Shown here: positions 54,219 to 64,000 of the stretch, piece by piece
Layout of the letters: every line of letters starts with the position of its first letter
Numbering within the stretch: the stretch's first letter is position 1
Assembly (NCBI RefSeq): GCF_963662255.1
Contig: NC_085052.1
Span: 32,126,654-32,190,653, forward strand
Source: Cinclus cinclus
Taxonomy: Eukaryota; Chordata; Aves; Passeriformes; Cinclidae
DNA length: 64,000 bases
Direction of reading: 5' to 3'
Program-made: the position numbers and the translations under genes
Notes under the pieces: generated by a model
Databases searched by the model: none
Told to the model about the DNA's origin: nothing
Seen by the model: only the letters and a program-made list of their open reading frames with translations

Positions 54219-56049
54219 AAGACATGTTTCCTGGGGTAGCATGATCCCCTGTGTTCCTGCTGTGTCTGCTTGCAAGTGCAAGTATTTTTTTAAACATCTG
54301 CTTGGTATGGCAGGCGCCCTGTGCTGCCCCTGCTGTCCAGCAGTGCTCCCGCTTGGCATTTCTTGGTGATGCTCTAATGCTGTGAATGGAGCTGCCACCT
54401 GAGCCTGCCCAGTTCTTCTAAAAGCTTTCAGGTGGTTTTGCTTCGCCAGGCAGGCTTAAGCACTCTTGAATATTTAAGTAATCTTCATGCCTTCAGAGTT
54501 TGGAGAGTATTATCTGAGCCTTTTTGGTGTGCTATTAGTAAAGTACTTTTAGCTTCACTGTTAAATTAATTTTTAAAGTCTGCAAAAATTCACATTTAGG
54601 TTGGAGTAAGATGGGGAAAAAAAATCTATGAAGTGATTTACCTTGATAAATCTATTGCCCAAAAAAAGAAATAGCTATTGATTTGAAAGTGTGATTGATG
54701 TGCTTTATTTAGGAGAGTTCAGAGAGTCCTCTGTTTAGACCTTTAGTTTTTCTAGGGGCAGAGGATTGTCTCTAAACTCTTGCTTTTTACCTCTGACCTG
54801 AGTGTTATACATAAATTGCTGGATACTGGGTTAAATTGAGGTTAAAATAAGTAATTAAATGTCATATGTAAACTGTACAAAGTTAGAAGTAGAAGGATAC
54901 ATAAAGTTGAAATAATATTTAGTGCATGTAATTTACACTGATCTGGCATTTTCTGTTGATTTCAGTGAGGTGTGGGTGTGAGGATGTAACTCCTTTGGAG
55001 TGAAAAACCCTAGTCAGTGTAGCGAACATTAATAATTAATTCTGACAAGATTGTCTTAGAAAGCAGAAGTCACTTTATAGGGGTGTTTGTAATCTTATTT
55101 GCTTTGGGATTTATTTTTCCTGATCCCTTTATAGTTTAGGAGAAAGATCCCATTCAGTTTACAGAGGTGCTGTCTTTGCAGCCTTACCTCTGCCACTTTG
55201 TCCTAGAGCTCAGCACCCCTTATAAGCACTAACATTTCTGTTTGCTTCCAGAGTTAAAAAGAACTCAGCAGTTGGCAATCTGTATCTTTTTCCTGTTATT
55301 TTTATGGGAATCCTGTTAAATTCACTAGAAGTTTTGCCTTGGTGTATGTAATGTTACTAAAACCTCTTGAAAGACATCACTAAAACTGTTTAAAGACCAT
55401 GAGTGGAAGCCCAAATGATTCCTGCTGCTACCATGAGGGAAGTTTAGGCTGTTCTGACATTAGTAGCTTTGATTTCTGTAACTGACTGTGGAAACCAATT
55501 GCTTAGAACATTGTTCTTTAGAGGTGGCATATTTAACCTTTGTCCTTTCCTTCACACAGTCTTCTCAGATCTTGAGTTTAGAATCTCTTAGTGCTTCCAA
55601 CAGTGTGAAAGAAAGAGAACACTAAATTCAAGATCTTGAGGACCTGTGTGTTTGTAATAATCATGTGATTATTTAGGGTATTACAAAGAAAAGATATATT
55701 GTTGAAGTCAGGCACGTGCATGTTCGGTACAGCAACCTTCATGTCTCTGCATATCATTCCTCAAGAGATTATGTGAATGTAATTATAGAATTGTCAGAGT
55801 TTATGAATAGTTAAGGGAGATATATTTTAAATGTGGGAATATCTTGATAAAAAGATAATTTTCACTTTTTGAATGCATAATGCCTCTTCCCAGTTCCCTC
55901 CCTTAAAATGTTGGCTTGTGCAACTGAAGGCTGTGGCTGCAATGCAGCATGTTCACCTGTGTGTCTCTGGTCCTTGTGCATGTGGCTGTCAGTGTTCTAT
56001 CAAGGATTTGCAATGATATGTGACTGTATCTCTTTCTGTCCATCCTCAG

Positions 56050-56111
56050 TCAGGGCATCCCACCAAACAAAAGGCTGAAAACAGAGCGGAATCCCCTGGC
56101 TGGCTTCAGAG
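56050..56111 (+). other. Unrecognised open stretch with exon-like borders (candidate cryptic exon)
   Basis: A good acceptor (TATCTCTTTCTGTCCATCCTCAG) precedes 56050. The sequence then reads in phase 2 as QGIPPNKRLKTERNPLAGFR up to a plausible donor AG|GTGGAA at 56111/56112. It is GC-richer than its surroundings and accepts splicing in phase 2, which suits both upstream cassettes. However, it would exit in phase 1, which does not fit the next known exons. If read on, the frame stops after about 10 more codons. I do not recognise the peptide. It could be a cryptic exon, an alternative 3' end or chance. Confidence 0.2.
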
Positions 56112-57159
56112 GTGGAACAGCACCTGTAATAATCTCCAGATAATTAAGTCAGATGGCTGCCAGCCTTACTTGATTTTTCCTTTTCCATCATGCTGGGTTG
56201 AGGGTTCATTTTTAACTCTCACCCTCTGGGGCTACCCATGGTAAACAGGCACACTGTTCTGTGTGTAAAGAGAAAGACAATATTAGCCAATAAGCTTACT
56301 GTCTAATGTCTTAAACTGAAAAGGAAAAATTGTTCCAATCAAACAGAATTAAATTCTTCGGCATTTCTTCTGCAGGGGGAGAAATATCCATTTCCACTTT
56401 TGGGTTCATTTCTAAATGAAACATTTATGAAATATCTGTTATTTTACAAAGGCTGGAAGTCCCAGTTTTGTCCAGTTTGGTGAGTGTATGGAATCTCTCC
56501 TGCCAGCATCCTCCTGCTGCTGGCAGGACAAGAATAGCAGACTAGAGATTCACCTGATCTCCCATACTTTGAAGAAGAGCAGCCACCTTAGTGGCTGTCA
56601 GCTGAGGTTTAACTTGTTCATTGGAACTCTGGGCAGTGCTCAGTCCTAGTTGTAGGACTACAGCTATGCACAACTCAGCCCTACAAGGGAACCAGCTGCT
56701 CTTTGGCTGCAGTCTGGTATCAAACTGACTCATTCTGGTGTCACGGGAGCTTCACTTAGCTTGCTTCTGGGGCTCAGTCTGTCAAATACAAAATCTTTTC
56801 CTGGTAAGTGGAGTCACTGGAAACTAAACTCTTTGAACTGCACTTGTCCATTGGTTGCAATGTTGCATGTTTTGATCTGGGCATTTATCATACTGTAGCA
56901 GCACTTCAGGCTGGCTGTACAGAGATTTTGGGAAGATTTAGTCTTTGTGAGGAAAGCCTTTAAGATTAAAAGGTGCAAGGACTAAATGTCACTGTGATTA
57001 ATAACAGAGACAGAAAGTACTGAAACTTTCTAAATAATAGATAACATGATATCTATTTGCTTCACTGTACTCTCTAGACCTTTGCAAGACCCTTTTGAAA
57101 ACATGAATGGATGAAAAAAAAAGGCATTCTCTGCACTGTGTATGCACGTCCCATGGGCA

Positions 57160-57209
57160 TGCATGTATACATGTGCATGTTTGTACATACTTAGATGTAT
57201 ACATGCATG
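57160..57209 (+). promoter_or_regulatory. LDB3: Three TGCATG (RBFOX) motifs upstream of the second ZM exon
   Basis: TGCATG occurs at 57160-57165, 57174-57179 and 57204-57209, about 330-380 nt before the exon. The stretch is a purine-pyrimidine alternating CATG/TGTA-rich sequence, so part of the density may come from composition. Distal RBFOX clusters can act through looping with sites near the exon. Confidence 0.4.
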
Positions 57210-57537
57210 TAACATCAGGGTTTTTGTATCTGTAGGTACCACACAAAAATTTAAGGATTTGTGATGTTTTAATACAGTGACAGCTGTGTCACCTTTTTTT
57301 TTTTTCCTTTTTATACATTGTAAACCAACCCAAAAATGACATCCATTAGCCCAGCGATTTTTTGCTGTGGCTTGGTACTTACATTGTCTGCTCTTCTCTG
57401 ATGAGAAGCTTTGGTGGTGAGATGCCATGAACAGACGTGCACACTCCTCTCTTGGTGGTGCTTCCCTCACTTAACTTCACGCCTCTCTCCTTTCTTCCCC
57501 TCCCTTCCCTGTGGAACCTCACTCTTGCATAACCCAG

Positions 57538-57741
57538 CACGGACTTCACGGAGCGTTTCAACCCCAATGTCCTGAAGGACTCTGCCCTGTCTACCCACAA
57601 ACCCATTGAGGTGAAGGGCCTTGGCGGCAAGGCTACCATAATTCACGCACAGTATAACACCCCGATCAGCATGTATTCCCAGGATGCTATCATGGATGCA
57701 ATTGCAGGCCAGGCACAAGCCCAGGGTGGAGAATTTGCTGG
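57538..57741 (+). CDS. LDB3: LDB3 alternative exon with the second ZM motif (probably the skeletal cassette)
   Basis: This 204-nt exon completes the Asn codon of the microexon and encodes TDFTERFNPNVLKDS, then THKPIEVKGLGGKATII, then HAQYNTPISMYSQDAIMDAI, ending AQGGEFA plus two bases of Gly. The HAQYNTPISMYSQDAIMDAI block is the canonical ZM motif, binding alpha-actinin and actin at the Z-disc. The similarity to human is very high. The positions equivalent to human disease residues Asp117, Lys136, Ala147 and Ala165, by my count from memory, are all the wild-type residue here. The acceptor is CATAACCCAG and the donor GCTGG|GTAAGG, entering in phase 2 and leaving in phase 2. The only open frames running through this stretch on the minus strand are antisense shadows. 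Skeletal assignment follows the published scheme in which myopathy alleles A147T and A165V lie in the skeletal ZM exon. Confidence 0.95.
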
Positions 57742-57776
57742 GTAAGGTTATTTCCTTCTGTGGAATGCTCTTTCTC

Positions 57777-57808
57777 TGCATGGTACTTGTAACATCCCTA
57801 CCTGCATG
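57777..57808 (+). promoter_or_regulatory. LDB3: Two TGCATG (RBFOX) motifs just downstream of the second ZM exon
   Basis: TGCATG occurs at 57777-57782 and 57803-57808, about 35 and 61 nt after the donor. Intronic UGCAUG within about 200 nt downstream of an exon is the classic RBFOX activating position in muscle. Two copies so close to a muscle-specific exon make a functional role likely, though untested here. Confidence 0.6.
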
Positions 57809-57932
57809 ACACATTTGCTTCTCCTGGACTCTTTGTTTTTTCCTTAGGTATATTACACGTGAAAAATGTGTATCAATCCTAGATAGTATCCAAAAGCACT
57901 TCCATGTTTTGAAGTTAAAAGGATGGATCACT

Positions 57933-58045
57933 AGAAAATCATAGCATGGTTTGTTGTTGGAAGGGACCTTAAAGATCATCTAGTTCCAACCCCCCTACCA
58001 GGGGTTGGTACTTAAATTAAGGTCAGGGGCACCTTAATTTAACCT
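57933..58045 (-). mobile_element. CR1 LINE 3'-end fragment, minus-strand orientation
   Basis: The segment with GGAAGGGACCTTAAAGATCA, then TCTAGTTCCAACCCCCCT, is the reverse complement of the well-known avian CR1 3' end. The ATCATAG..ATGGTTT border corresponds to the terminal octamer-like end of CR1. After about 58010 the match is broken by extra sequence and resumes with AGGGGCACCTT. It is a short, 5'-truncated, non-coding copy, as is usual for CR1. It lies about 190 nt past the donor of the second ZM exon. Confidence 0.9.
58012..58042. repeat. Perfect inverted repeat inside the CR1 copy
   Basis: Arms TTAAATTAAGGT (58012-58023) and ACCTTAATTTAA (58031-58042) are exact reverse complements around the loop CAGGGGC. 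The right arm lies where the CR1 consensus should read roughly ACACCTTCCACTAGACC, so part of this hairpin is not ancestral CR1 sequence. Confidence 0.85.
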
Positions 58046-60650
58046 AGCTATTTTGGTATCCTCCTAGAACTGGTAAATCCCACAAAAATATATCTAATGC
58101 TCTGTATAGGATATCGGATGGCTTTTCATTCCTGAAAACCATGATTTATAACAGTCAGTATTATATGCATAGCTTAGAAAGGATAGAAAGAGGGTGCGGA
58201 ATTTTTATTGAGACATGAAGAATGCAGAATATTTGTTTAGTGCTGGCTACCATTTTATTCTTCAGAATGGAGTGTTTTGCTGTATTTTTTTCCCTATCCC
58301 CAGTTTACATGCAGTACATGTATTTTACACAGATCCTTTGGACTATGGCAAAATCCACTGATCTTTAATAACTCTGCTTTTCCTATGCATGTTTCTAGAA
58401 ATCTTATCTGATTAACTTATCCAGAGTTGTAATAACCTTACTGAAATTACACATGCAATAGATTTAGCCAGGTTTCTCTCTTACCGGGTGCACTTCTACC
58501 CAAAATAGAAATGGCCTTCCTTTGGTATGACACCAAAATAGAGATATAGCAACACTTTTTTATGTAGTTTCCTTCCATTTGTTAGCTGAAGGCTTATTCA
58601 AAATGGGGATGGTTTGTGCTCCCTTTTGCTGGCTACTTTTCTCTCTTTTTCATAATTATTTTTCTTTTCTGCTAACTTTTTGCACCAATATTGTTCATCA
58701 CAGCTCCCCCTCATGATGAATCACAAGCAATACCTTTAGCTAGCTTTGGCCATGACTCAGTGAATCTCCACAGGTGTTGAGTAGAGTCATATTTCCACTT
58801 AGTGAAGTACAAAGTTCATTTGTGTTCTTTATAAGGGTTCACATGCTTCATAAGCATGGATTATAGGAGACATTTTATGATACATTGGCACTTTCTATTA
58901 AATACTATAGCATTATATGATACAAATAGTAACGTTTAAAAATTTTATCTATTAAAATGATCAGATTATTATAAAGTTAATGCTGAATATGTGGATCCTT
59001 TTCATTTTATAAGTTTCCTTTAGTTTCCTCTGTGATACAAGTCCTAGTTAAGATTATACTTAACATGGAAGTATTTGTATGAGAAGGTTTTAATATTGAA
59101 GCAGACCAAATTGTGTGCTGATTCATTTTGTCTCAATTATCAGCCCCTAATTTGGTCTTGGTTCTTAGTTAATAATCTTAATCCTTTTCATTTGCCCACA
59201 AGTGTCTGTAGGGTGGTAATCACACTCAGACTGCATATCTAAAGAGCAGACAGCAGCTGGAAACAGTTTACTTATTTTATCAGTGATGAAGGACAGACAG
59301 GCTTAAGATAAGGATTCATTTTCTTATCTTAGTTTGACCATTTGAAATCAGTGATGTTGTAACCTCATGAGATTAGAGTCAGGCTCTTGTCACTTAGAAA
59401 TAAGCCACACTTACTGGATCACCATGGAAAACATAAAAGGAAGGACAGAATTATTCATACTCAGAAACTTAAGGGTAGAAAATTTTGAACGCCCTGACTT
59501 CATATGTTTTCCTACTCTTTGTTTTTCTGTTTTAATTGATCTTACCAAACCAAGAACCAAGAGTTAGGTGGCTGCAGTAAAGCCATGTGGATGGTGCATT
59601 TTGTGTACATTTCTGTCAAACCACTTCTAAATTCCATTAGGCAGTTTTAGGCAAATTCACAAGTTGTATAAAGACATAAATCCAGCACCTTTATGGGGAA
59701 TAAGATCTGGTGGTTGAAATAGCAGAATCAATAATGTGATTGTACAAACTAAGGTCTTGTGTATCCTCTGCAATAAATCAGCTTGGCTGACTGGTAAATT
59801 ACTAGTTTACATGAACTTTTGTTTGTTGGGTTGTGGGGTTTTACCTCTTAGAGCTTTTTTTAAAAATTGCTGGAATCCATCTAATACCTGATGTCACAAT
59901 ATTTGGTTGTATGCCTACATCAGGAGTAGAACACCACAGTGTTCTTAAGTTTTTACTTAATATCTGCTGAAATTAAATCTCCATAATGACTCCAGGGAGT
60001 GACTTACATATTAAACCATAGTTTATCATGAACTCCAAAAAATAAAATTCCACTGCTACCTATTCAGCGAGGTTTGACTGTCTTTAAAGCTTGTTTTAAT
60101 GTTAAGAATGTGTGACTTAAATGATGATAAGAAAAAGGAAAATATTTTTATTGACTCCTACTAGAATACCTTAGGCTCTAGAATAAAAACCCCCAACAGC
60201 TCTAACCCGTTTGAGAAGAGTTGTTTTTTTTTTCAGTAGCATCAATTCAAAGTAATATGCTTCAAGATGCATGATATTGCTGCACATCCACACCCAGATG
60301 GAAAGAAATTAAATTACAAAGAGGTGTAACAGAGGTATTAACATGGTTATGTGCATCTTTAGGCTGTCTGTAAGAATCAACTGTCACATTTAGGTTTATG
60401 AAATGCTCATAATCAGCAGTGCACTCTATTTTACACTTCCATGCTGAGTGGCTCATATGTCCTAGTTATTCATCCACAATATAATTATGTTTTTTTAAAA
60501 AATAATAAGGTCTGCTGAATTAAAGATGGACTTGGAAATACTCCAATGTATTGCATTAATTTAGTTCAATTTATATGAGCATGTTTTGCTCTGCTGGGGA
60601 GGTTAATTCACCAAGCTCCATTTCCTGCCTTAATCATCTACCATAAGGGT

Positions 60651-60669
60651 ATTAATATGTCATATTAAT
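60651..60669. repeat. 19-bp perfect palindrome
   Basis: ATTAATATG, one T, then CATATTAAT: nine-base arms with a single central base. It is AT-rich and of the type bound by homeodomain or POU factors, but no function is shown. Confidence 0.85.
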
Positions 60670-63074
60670 GCCACACATTGCTACTGTGAGATTTGTGGTC
60701 CAGCCTCCAGCTCTAGTTTTTTTAACAATGCTTGAGTTAATGGCATATCTGTACATAAACCTTTGAATTACTTTTTTGTACATTGGTCATAATAGAAGAA
60801 GAAAGCATTTGAACTCTAGAGGATTTAAACAGAGGAATTTGAACTGTCTGTGGCTGGCATGCCTCTGCTGCCACAGTGGTCTGTGGTTGAAATCAGCAGC
60901 ACTGTCTATCCAGTGGTTTATTGTTCACTCTGGAACAGTGTTCATATAGGAAATTTGCTGTCCCATACAACAGGTTTTTAAGCTTCAGCAAGATTAAGAA
61001 AGTGTGGGGATATAAAGTTAACTGTTGGCTCACATCAGGCAGTCACTTCTTGTATTCATACAGTGGCAGGTTCTGGGTCTGAAGCACCCTGAAGCACCTT
61101 AGGGACTTGAAAACAGGGCCACCTTTTGGGGAACATTACTGTGACAGAACTTTCAGCATAGCCAAGTGTCAGAACAGCAGCAAAACAGTCCCGAGGGTAT
61201 TGCTGTGACTTTTCTGTTGGTGTTACAGAGAATCTCTTTTCCATGCAAAGACTATTCCTGCAGAAGGCTGGAGAAGGCAGAACTCACTCCCGGGCTTTCT
61301 TTCCTGCCTCATCAAGCCCTTCACCCACGAAGGGCCGTGATGGGCCAGAAGAAAAGGACTCTCTCCCCTGTTCCACCTAAAGAAGGCTATGGCACCACTT
61401 TGTCCATTGCTGCACACAGGAGCAGCACTGATGGAAGCCATTGATGGCACAGCCGTCCCAAGATAAACAAGTCTGCATTTTGCCTTCTGTACCTGCTAGC
61501 TGTACCTTGGATATTGTAAGGAGTGTGGTCTAGGAAACATGAGCTAAAAAAGGAGCTGGAAAATGCTGCTTCCTCCTACAGGCCATCTTTCACACTGGGG
61601 GATTTTTTTACATAACTTTAATTTGTGGCAGAGCTTAAACAGGGGAGTCAAGTTTTTCTCTAAATTCACCTTTCTAAGATGTGTTCCACCCAACAGCTGA
61701 CTGTGCTGAAACACACACAAAAAAAAACTTAACTGGGGTTTGTACTTTGGTGGCTCCTCAAGAAAGTGAGAAGTTTGCATTTTTGGGGTTTATGAAGAGC
61801 ATAAATGCACACTATTATGTTCAAATCCATCAAACCAATGTGTATTACACAGTGCTGAAGAAGAGGAGAGTGTCAGCTGGGAAACACTGATATTTAAAGC
61901 ACTCTACCTGGTAGCATTTTTCATCCCACTGTATGTAGGATGTAAGACATACTTCCTGGTGTTCTCATGATTCCTCTCAGGCTTTCAAATCACAGACCAA
62001 ACTTCTCTGTAGATTTTCTCTACACAGTGGTATCTTAGAGAGCACTAACTTTGAGCCTGAGCCAAGGAAGCAACTGTTGGACCAAATGACCCCTAACTTT
62101 TAGCAGAACTGTCTCTCAGTTTTCATGAAGTTGAGCTTGCTGCTTGCAGAGCTCTTTATGGAATAGCATAAAGCTGTTACAATAAATCACTTGCTTCATA
62201 AAATAGACCTTTTTTTTAGAGCAGCAATGGAGCCAAGTTGCTCCACGCACACATCATCCCCACAGTGTATATTTCTGCAGCTCTTTTAAGAGTTAATTTT
62301 AATTCTGCTATGCATAAGTTATTTTCACTGGGGGAAAAAACCTGTTAAGTTAGCCTGCATCATTAACCAAAGAGAGGTTACCTCACTTGTGCTACAGACC
62401 TGTGTAGCTTTGATTTTAGTTGTGTACAACTGGATATATCACTTCTGCAATTAAAGCATGTTTTAAGACCCTGAGATACATTCTGTCATTAAAGATTTCA
62501 GATACTACTTATATATGCAAGTCTTGAGTGCAAGTCTAGACTTCCTGTACTTCACATGTTTAGTAGACAATGAATCCAGACTACGGCAGATGGAAGTTTA
62601 ACCCAGTTTGAAAAATGAACATCTCTAGAAAAAGCTATAAAAGTCTACCACATTATTTTTATAATGTAATATGGGTTTAATTCTAACTGTGTCCTTAAGG
62701 TACACTGGCCCAACACTGTAATTTAAAGAAAACATAAAACAATACCAACTTGGAGTGATTTTTTTGTAAGGAATAACATGGAAAAAAAATGGTCAGAGGA
62801 ATAAACGTTTTTGCCTGGCCTACTCTTCTTTATTATTATTCTATCATATTACCCTAATCACTCTAAGCTTGTGTTCCTGCATTGGCTGAGGAATCACGAA
62901 CAGGTATTTCCAAGCAGATTTGAATGATAACATGCCCTTTCAGAGACAGAACAAGCCAAAATTGATCTATTGTATCTTATTAAGAAGTGATCACTTTAAA
63001 GCCATGTTGGGGATGGCTGGGTGAGAAACTGAGACCAGAGAGCTGCTTCCAACATTTCCCTTTCTGAATTGCAG

Positions 63075-63244
63075 TACCCTCCCTATAAAGGATCCTCACG
63101 TAGACAGTGCCTCTCCGGTGTATCAGGCTGTGCTTAAAACTCAGAATAAGCCTGAGGATGAGAACGAGGACTGGAGCCGTCGCTCTGCCAACCTGCAGTC
63201 CAAGTCCTTCCGCATCCTTGCCCAGATGACTGGGACTGAGTACA
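63075..63244 (+). CDS. LDB3: LDB3 constant exon after the ZM cassettes (PDLIM-family conserved region)
   Basis: This 170-nt exon completes the Gly codon left by either cassette and reads [20 protein letters not shown], then [20 protein letters not shown], then [16 protein letters not shown] plus one base. It matches the human segment [32 protein letters not shown] as I remember it. The [10 protein letters not shown] block is the signature of the conserved region shared by PDLIM/LDB3 proteins (Pfam DUF4749). The Ser equivalent to human Ser196 in DSASP is conserved. The acceptor is GAATTGCAG and the donor TAC A|GTAAGT, entering in phase 2 and leaving in phase 1, in agreement with the next human residue being Met from A|TG. 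If the donor is not used, the frame stays open into the intron and stops at 63366. Confidence 0.95.
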
Positions 63245-64000
63245 GTAAGTTGAATGACAAAACATCCCCCCTCGTCCTGATTTTAGATTCATGTCTTTCC
63301 TCACTGCCCTGGTGTTTGCCACTCAGATTGGATACTCAGGGAAGACGCATGTCCAGGCTCATGTAGTTGTCAGCAAGGATGAAGATCTTGATTTGTAACT
63401 TGAGGGAACTCAGAAATCAAAGTGAACAATGCTATATTATGCATTATAAAGAAAATCTTTGATCTGCCAGGGTTCTTAAAAGTATAAGACTGTACAGTAA
63501 GCTAGCATTTGGGACCCCATATTCATTCCTACTTACCAGTCGAGTCTCTGCAGTGCAATCTTTGGGTTTCCTGCAGCCTAAACATACAGAGCTGTCCATT
63601 CTTTAGACAAAAATTATAAACAAGCCATGTCTCCTGTAACAATCTTTTATAGAAGTGACTTCCGAAGGTCAAAAAAGAAATCATGAATCACCATTTGTGT
63701 GGAATCTATGGCTCTGTCAGCTCTGTTATCTAAACCTAGATCTGATACAAACATCCCAGAGTTTGACTTTGTTGTTTGTTACCTATGGAAATGTTTTTAT
63801 GGCTACCTGGTACTAAGCTCACAGGTGGTTTCTGATGTAGAAAAAGGAAGGTCAGGGCCTTTTCCCACATCAAGGGGAAATATTTATTATTTCCTTCCCT
63901 CATTAATATGCTGCTGCTGTCTCTCCTGCTTTGTCAAAAACATCAGGACCTCTCTGTAAAATCATTGCCCACAGCTGTGAAACACTGCTAATAATGAATG
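63245..64000 (+). other. LDB3: Start of the next LDB3 intron
   Basis: This stretch begins with the strong donor GTAAGT. No further exon was recognised before the window ends, neither the short-isoform terminal exon nor the Ala/Pro-rich linker leading to the LIM domains. Confidence 0.8.

Larger units (their letters stand above)
54167..57537 (+). other. LDB3: LDB3 intron between the microexon and the second ZM exon
   Basis: This 3.4-kb intron has donor GTTAGT and acceptor CATAACCCAG. It contains a GU-rich element just after the microexon, a possible extra exon at about 56.05 kb, and a cluster of TGCATG motifs about 330-380 nt before its 3' end. Isolated TGCATG copies also occur at 55717-55722 and 55977-55982. 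No other coding sequence was recognised. Confidence 0.85.
57742..63074 (+). other. LDB3: LDB3 intron after the second ZM exon
   Basis: This 5.3-kb intron has donor GTAAGG and acceptor GAATTGCAG. It carries two RBFOX motifs near the 5' end, a CR1 remnant with a secondary inverted repeat, and a 19-bp palindrome at 60651. A GC-richer patch around 61.24-61.45 kb holds a 92-codon open frame that I could not assign to any family or fit to the splice phases. Confidence 0.85.

Noticed and set aside
57030..57639. Overlapping minus-strand open frames of 146 and 86 codons
   Set aside because: They cover the TGCATG-rich intronic stretch and the antisense of the same exon, with no recognisable protein content or splice support.
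57467..57979. 170-codon minus-strand open frame, the longest in the window
   Set aside because: It lies antisense over the conserved second ZM exon and runs into the CR1 remnant. Its translation shows no family motif, and its openness is a by-product of the constrained sense exon.
61166..61444. 92-codon plus-strand open frame in a GC-richer intronic patch
   Set aside because: No family resemblance. The apparent acceptor near 61228 leads to an in-frame stop, and no phase-compatible donor links it to LDB3 exons. It is kept only as a patch within the intron.

Overview
This window is vertebrate chromosomal DNA with large AT-rich introns and a few short, spliced exons. It contains no bacterial-type genes. 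A CR1 LINE 3' end at about 57.93-58.05 kb, in the form common in birds, together with long-intron architecture, points to a bird. Other CR1-bearing sauropsids cannot be excluded.

One gene is recognisable: LDB3 (ZASP/Cypher), on the + strand, a PDZ-LIM protein of the striated-muscle Z-disc. Six internal exons were placed by translation and by splice-site phase: the second PDZ exon (29258-29409), a 25-codon linker exon (42751-42826), a 407-nt exon with one ZM-type motif (49378-49784), a 23-nt microexon (54144-54166), a 204-nt exon with the second ZM motif (57538-57741), and the following constant exon (63075-63244). The first PDZ exon, the rest of the linker and the three LIM domains were not found and probably lie outside the window, although a short first exon hidden in 1-29257 cannot be excluded.

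The layout is as follows. 1-29.26 kb is non-coding (5' flank or intron 1) and holds microsatellites and some muscle-type factor motifs. 29.4-42.75 kb and 42.8-49.4 kb are introns. 49.4-57.7 kb is the alternative-splicing core. 57.7-63.1 kb is an intron with the CR1 copy. 63.2-64 kb is the start of the next intron.

The alternative core works as a switch. The 407-nt exon and the 23+204-nt pair both enter in phase 0 and leave in phase 2, so either cassette gives a continuous protein, while including both shifts the frame. TGCATG (RBFOX) motifs lie just upstream of the first ZM exon and just downstream of the second. A UCUU-rich tract precedes the first ZM exon, and a GU-rich element follows the microexon. 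This fits the known cardiac/skeletal isoform switch of LDB3. The cis-element map is my reading of the sequence and has not been tested. I found no previously undescribed biological system; the splice-switch architecture is the most interesting content.
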